Source of the DNA: Burkholderiales bacterium
GTDB lineage: Bacteria > Pseudomonadota > Gammaproteobacteria > Burkholderiales > Burkholderiaceae_C
Direction: 5' to 3'
DNA: 64,000 nucleotides
Assembly (NCBI GenBank): GCA_003963075.1
Contig: RXJV01000035.1
Location: 1-64,000, forward strand
Shown here one piece after another: positions 62,135 to 64,000 of the stretch. The position numbers and the translations under genes were made by a program. Position 1 is the first letter of the stretch. Every line of letters begins with the position of its first letter. The notes under the pieces were generated by a model. That model worked only from the letters and a program-made list of their open reading frames with translations. It was not told the origin of the DNA and did no database searches.

Positions 62135-62764
62135 TCAGACCGACAGCTTGGCGGCCCCGGGTCCCGTCCGACGTGCCGCACGTCGCAGTAGCACTTCCCT
62201 TGCCGCGGCTACGAGCTTTCGCTTGTGGGGTGACGACTTACGAAACGCGGCGCTGAGCTCCAACTGGACCCCGACGCCGCGGCGGCCGCGATTGCAGACG
62301 TTGTTTGGGTGGGTTCCGGGAAACTCATGGCCGTCGAGGTAGCACACGAGGCCCGCCTTGATCATCGCCGCGCCGAGTTCGGCTGCGAGTTCGTTGTCGA
62401 GTCCGCCCACGAGAACGACTTCACCGTCGACCTTGCATCCGTGGATTGCGACGACATCGTCGCAGGTCACCAGCAGTTCAAGGCAGCTAGGCTCGTCAAA
62501 ATAGTGGCTCGTCAGGTGCAGCGCCGCATAGTTCTGCGTTGAGCGGATGCCTTCCAGCACGTACAAGGAAAACTCTGCGCCGGCGATGGCGGCTGCAATC
62601 TCCGAGGTTTGCTCTTCGATGCTGCCGCCGTGCGGCGCGACGATGCCAATGGAGGAGCCAGGTCTCGGCACGCGGGTGATGAGGTAGTCAGCACCTTCGT
62701 CGTATGCAGCCGCGAGGTCGGCGAACGAACGAAAGCTCTTGGCGAGAATTGGCGGGAGGCTCAC
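62135..62764 (-). CDS. Poly-gamma-glutamate hydrolase/YjqB family protein
   Basis: 209-aa zinc-hydrolase-like protein. I chose the GTG at 62764 (VSLPPILAKSFRSFADLAAAY); the ORF-track start is 27 codons earlier. The family blocks are GSSIGIVAPHGGSIEEQTSEIAAAIAG (metal His and Glu), YVLEGIRSTQNYAALHLTSHYFDEP, VVAIHGCK and LDGHEFPGTHPNNVCNRGRRGVGVQLELSAAFR. In phages such enzymes cut host poly-gamma-glutamate capsule. It is directly upstream of the nuclease-NTPase gene on the same strand, suggesting one unit; its role there is unknown. Confidence 0.8.
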   Translation of the reverse strand: MSLPPILAKSFRSFADLAAAYDEGADYLITRVPRPGSSIGIVAPHGGSIEEQTSEIAAAIAGAEFSLYVLEGIRSTQNYAALHLTSHYFDEPSCLELLVTCDDVVAIHGCKVDGEVVLVGGLDNELAAELGAAMIKAGLVCYLDGHEFPGTHPNNVCNRGRRGVGVQLELSAAFRKSSPHKRKLVAAAREVLLRRAARRTGPGAAKLSV

Positions 62765-63375
62765 GGCAGCGAGTTTATGTTGGTTACTTGCGCAGCAGCG
62801 GTTGGCAGTACTGCGCCCCGGGGGTCGTAGTCCGTGGCGTTGCACTCGTGCTCATCTGCAGTGCTCGCGAACTGTTTGCTGTGCGGATGCCAACGCGGTG
62901 CGCCAACGTCGGGCTGATCCGCAACAGCCAACTTCGCCGCCAGTCTGTGGCCGTCCGCGTCGCACGTTGAGGCGTCGGGGCGAATGACTGCTTTCGGACG
63001 GCCAACCCCGCACCTCGGAACTACTGCAACGGGTCGGTACCGCCAGTTCGCCCTGCACAGAAGGAGTCATCGGCGCGACGCGCCCAAAGATTCGCCGTCC
63101 GAGGTCACCTGCACGTCGCATAGCTGCCGCTCATGCCCCAGCTGGTGGCCGAGTCGAGCGTCGGCTTACTGCCGGATAGCGCGAATGCCCCCGTTGGCCC
63201 CGACCGGCTCCTCACGCTGCAAAGCCGTCCCCCGATGTGTTGCTCAACCCGATTGCACATCATCGACTAGGCACGCACACTGGCTGTCCAACTTCTGGGG
63301 GTCAGTTCACTGGTTTGGTGGACACCATCCTGGCTGCCTCAGCCCAACGGTTCAAGGTGAGTTGGCCGGACGTAC
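62765..63375. other. Region between hydrolase gene and second IS110 copy
   Basis: No gene supported; the ORF-track entries here are arginine-rich or low in structure and overlap on both strands. The promoter of the hydrolase-NTPase unit should lie in its left part, but no clear boxes were found. Near 63290 TGTCCAACTTCTGGGGGTCAG... TGGACA resembles an insertion-sequence end, without a matching transposase. Confidence 0.4.
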
Positions 63376-63387
63376 ATGGACGCCCCC

Positions 63388-63643
63388 GGTTTGCCAAGCT
63401 TCCAGTTCACTGCTGCACGAAGAAAAGATTGCACCCGTACATTCGGACTTTCAGTGCGAGGCGAGCTCGCTGTCCCTGATGGGTTCTGCTGGTCGGCGCC
63501 CAATCGCATACACGCACTCGAAGTGCCTCGTCCGGCGCGGGCTGTGCCAACCACGGTCTGACCTATCGTGCCATCAACTTGCTGGTTGCCTGAGCAATCG
63601 GCGGTGGGGTTCTCCTGTTCGTGTCGATGTCGGCGATATCTGG
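63388..63643 (-). ncRNA. Possible IS1111 guide (seek/bridge) RNA region
   Basis: The 256 bp between the transposase stop codon and the end repeat is noncoding and holds short hairpins (GCACT-TCG-AGTGC; TTGCT...AGCAA). In the IS1111 subgroup the target-guiding RNA is encoded downstream of the transposase, in contrast to IS110 proper. Placement here is by analogy; no consensus RNA structure was tested. Confidence 0.35.
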
Positions 63644-64000
63644 CTACGCCGCGGCGTAGCCAGCCTTGAACTCTCGCCCGTGCGCCAGTAGCGCCCAGAC
63701 GGTCCTCGCGGTCTTGTTCGCCATCGCGACCGCGGCAACGTTCTTGTTGCGGCGCGTTGTAATCTTGACCAGCCAGCTGTCCGGATCGGCCTTCTGGGTC
63801 GCCCTGTAGATGACGGAGCGAGCACCGTGAATCAGCATCGTGCGCAGGTATGCATCTCCGCGCTTGCTCATCCCCAGCAACGTCGGCTTGCCGCCGCTGG
63901 AGTGCTGTCGCGGGACCACGCCCAGCCATGCGGCGAACTGCCGGCCGCTATCGAAGTTCTTTGCGTCGCCAATGCTGGCGACCAGGGCGCTCGCAGTCAG
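63644..64000 (-). CDS. IS110-family transposase, C-terminal part (5' end outside window)
   Basis: The minus-strand reading from the window edge is LTASALVASIGDAKNFDSGRQFAAWLGVVPRQHSSGGKPTLLGMSKRGDAYLRTMLIHGARSVIYRA...NKNVAAVAMANKTARTVWALLAHGREFKAGYAAA. This is the Transposase_20 domain, with the conserved Ser of PRQHSSGGK. The 91-aa ORF-track entry starts too late. The N-terminal DEDD domain should lie to the right of the window. No frame disruption is visible in this part. Confidence 0.9.
   Translation of the reverse strand: MTASALVASIGDAKNFDSGRQFAAWLGVVPRQHSSGGKPTLLGMSKRGDAYLRTMLIHGARSVIYRATQKADPDSWLVKITTRRNKNVAAVAMANKTARTVWALLAHGREFKAGYAAA

Larger units (their letters stand above)
52446..64000. 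mobile_element. Genomic island inserted at tRNA-Met
   Basis: Begins at the tRNA-Met 3' fragment and carries, in order, a tyrosine recombinase, exonuclease, phage-type regulators, unknown genes, IS66 and IS110 remnants, a damaged nuclease-NTPase defence-like module and another IS110 copy. The codon use of 53300-56700 is visibly less GC-rich than the housekeeping flank. The right end is not in the window. Extent to the window edge is inferred from content, not from a second attachment site. Confidence 0.65.
63376..64000 (-). mobile_element. IS110/IS1111-type element, second copy, continues beyond window
   Basis: Opposite in orientation to the copy at 58215. Its right end carries GGGGGCGTCCAT (63387-63376 on the minus strand), the inverted form of the repeat found at the left end of the first copy. 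Such 12-bp subterminal inverted repeats are a mark of the IS1111 subgroup. The element continues past the right edge. Confidence 0.78.

Noticed and set aside
62984-63691. 235-aa plus-strand ORF
   Set aside because: It crosses the IS110 end repeat and its noncoding tail, overlaps other frames, and has no motif.
63339-63929. 196-aa minus-strand ORF
   Set aside because: Out-of-frame reading over the IS110 transposase C-terminus and its tail; the correct frame shows the Transposase_20 domain.

Overview
The window comes from a high-GC betaproteobacterial chromosome of the order Burkholderiales. Gene content and order resemble the Rubrivivax/Roseateles/Leptothrix group, inferred from family resemblance only, since no search was possible. 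Supporting signs are the yceD-rpmF-plsX-fabH-fabD-fabG-acpP-fabF-(ygfX)-rpoE-rseA-mucD-lepA order, a DUF4148 protein and TAAAAT-type -10 boxes.

Layout. (1) 1-11744, minus strand: housekeeping block. Fatty-acid synthesis genes lead into the sigma-E envelope-stress genes (rpoE, rseA, mucD; no rseB is visible) and then lepA, which is cut by the left edge. The mucD-lepA gap holds two DnaA-box matches and a compact promoter/hairpin/terminator unit that could be a small RNA or a lepA leader. (2) 11777-14579: maf, a tetrapyrrole-type methyltransferase and a DEAD-box helicase. (3) 14620-40452: a large exopolysaccharide/O-antigen-like region in two facing blocks. The plus-strand block (15832-30439) has an outer-membrane exporter (OPX), Wzz, an EpsG-like polymerase, a flippase, glycosyltransferases, an acyltransferase, WavE, a kinase-like protein, an epimerase, a nucleotidyltransferase-HAD fusion and a lipoprotein arylsulfotransferase. 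The minus-strand block (40452-30440) has a second flippase, a trimeric-repeat acyltransferase, two GT4 enzymes, a methyltransferase, an embedded VapBC-like toxin-antitoxin pair, a DegT aminotransferase, a second initiating sugar transferase and a CapD/WbpM-type dehydratase. Two flippases and two initiating transferases suggest two products, or one complex heavily decorated polymer. (4) 40495-51151: lysS (its 3' end lies in a 78-bp tandem repeat), DUF4148, enoyl-CoA hydratase, DUF3108, M61 peptidase, DUF3429, dsbC, a UbiH-type hydroxylase, ychF and a nitroreductase. (5) 51262-52195: two small genes of unknown function, one possibly HEPN-like.

(6) 52446 to the right edge: a genomic island. It starts at a 45-nt 3' fragment of a tRNA-Met(CAT) gene (attachment-site duplication), followed by a tyrosine recombinase, a DEDD exonuclease, an XRE regulator, AlpA-like proteins and unknown genes. 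Two copies of a 32-bp promoter/operator-like element lie among them. IS66 and IS110 remnants follow, then a defence-like module: a DUF4297/Cap4-like nuclease fused to a STAND-type NTPase, next to a poly-gamma-glutamate-hydrolase/YjqB-family gene. The NTPase gene is frameshifted and its 3' end has been replaced by a truncated IS110 element. A second IS110/IS1111 copy, in the opposite orientation, runs off the right edge. Its 256-bp noncoding tail is where this subgroup is expected to encode a target-guiding RNA.

The strongest candidates for something new are the nuclease-NTPase plus poly-gamma-glutamate-hydrolase pair, the sulfotransferase and phospho-decoration genes in the polysaccharide cluster, and the shared control element of the island.
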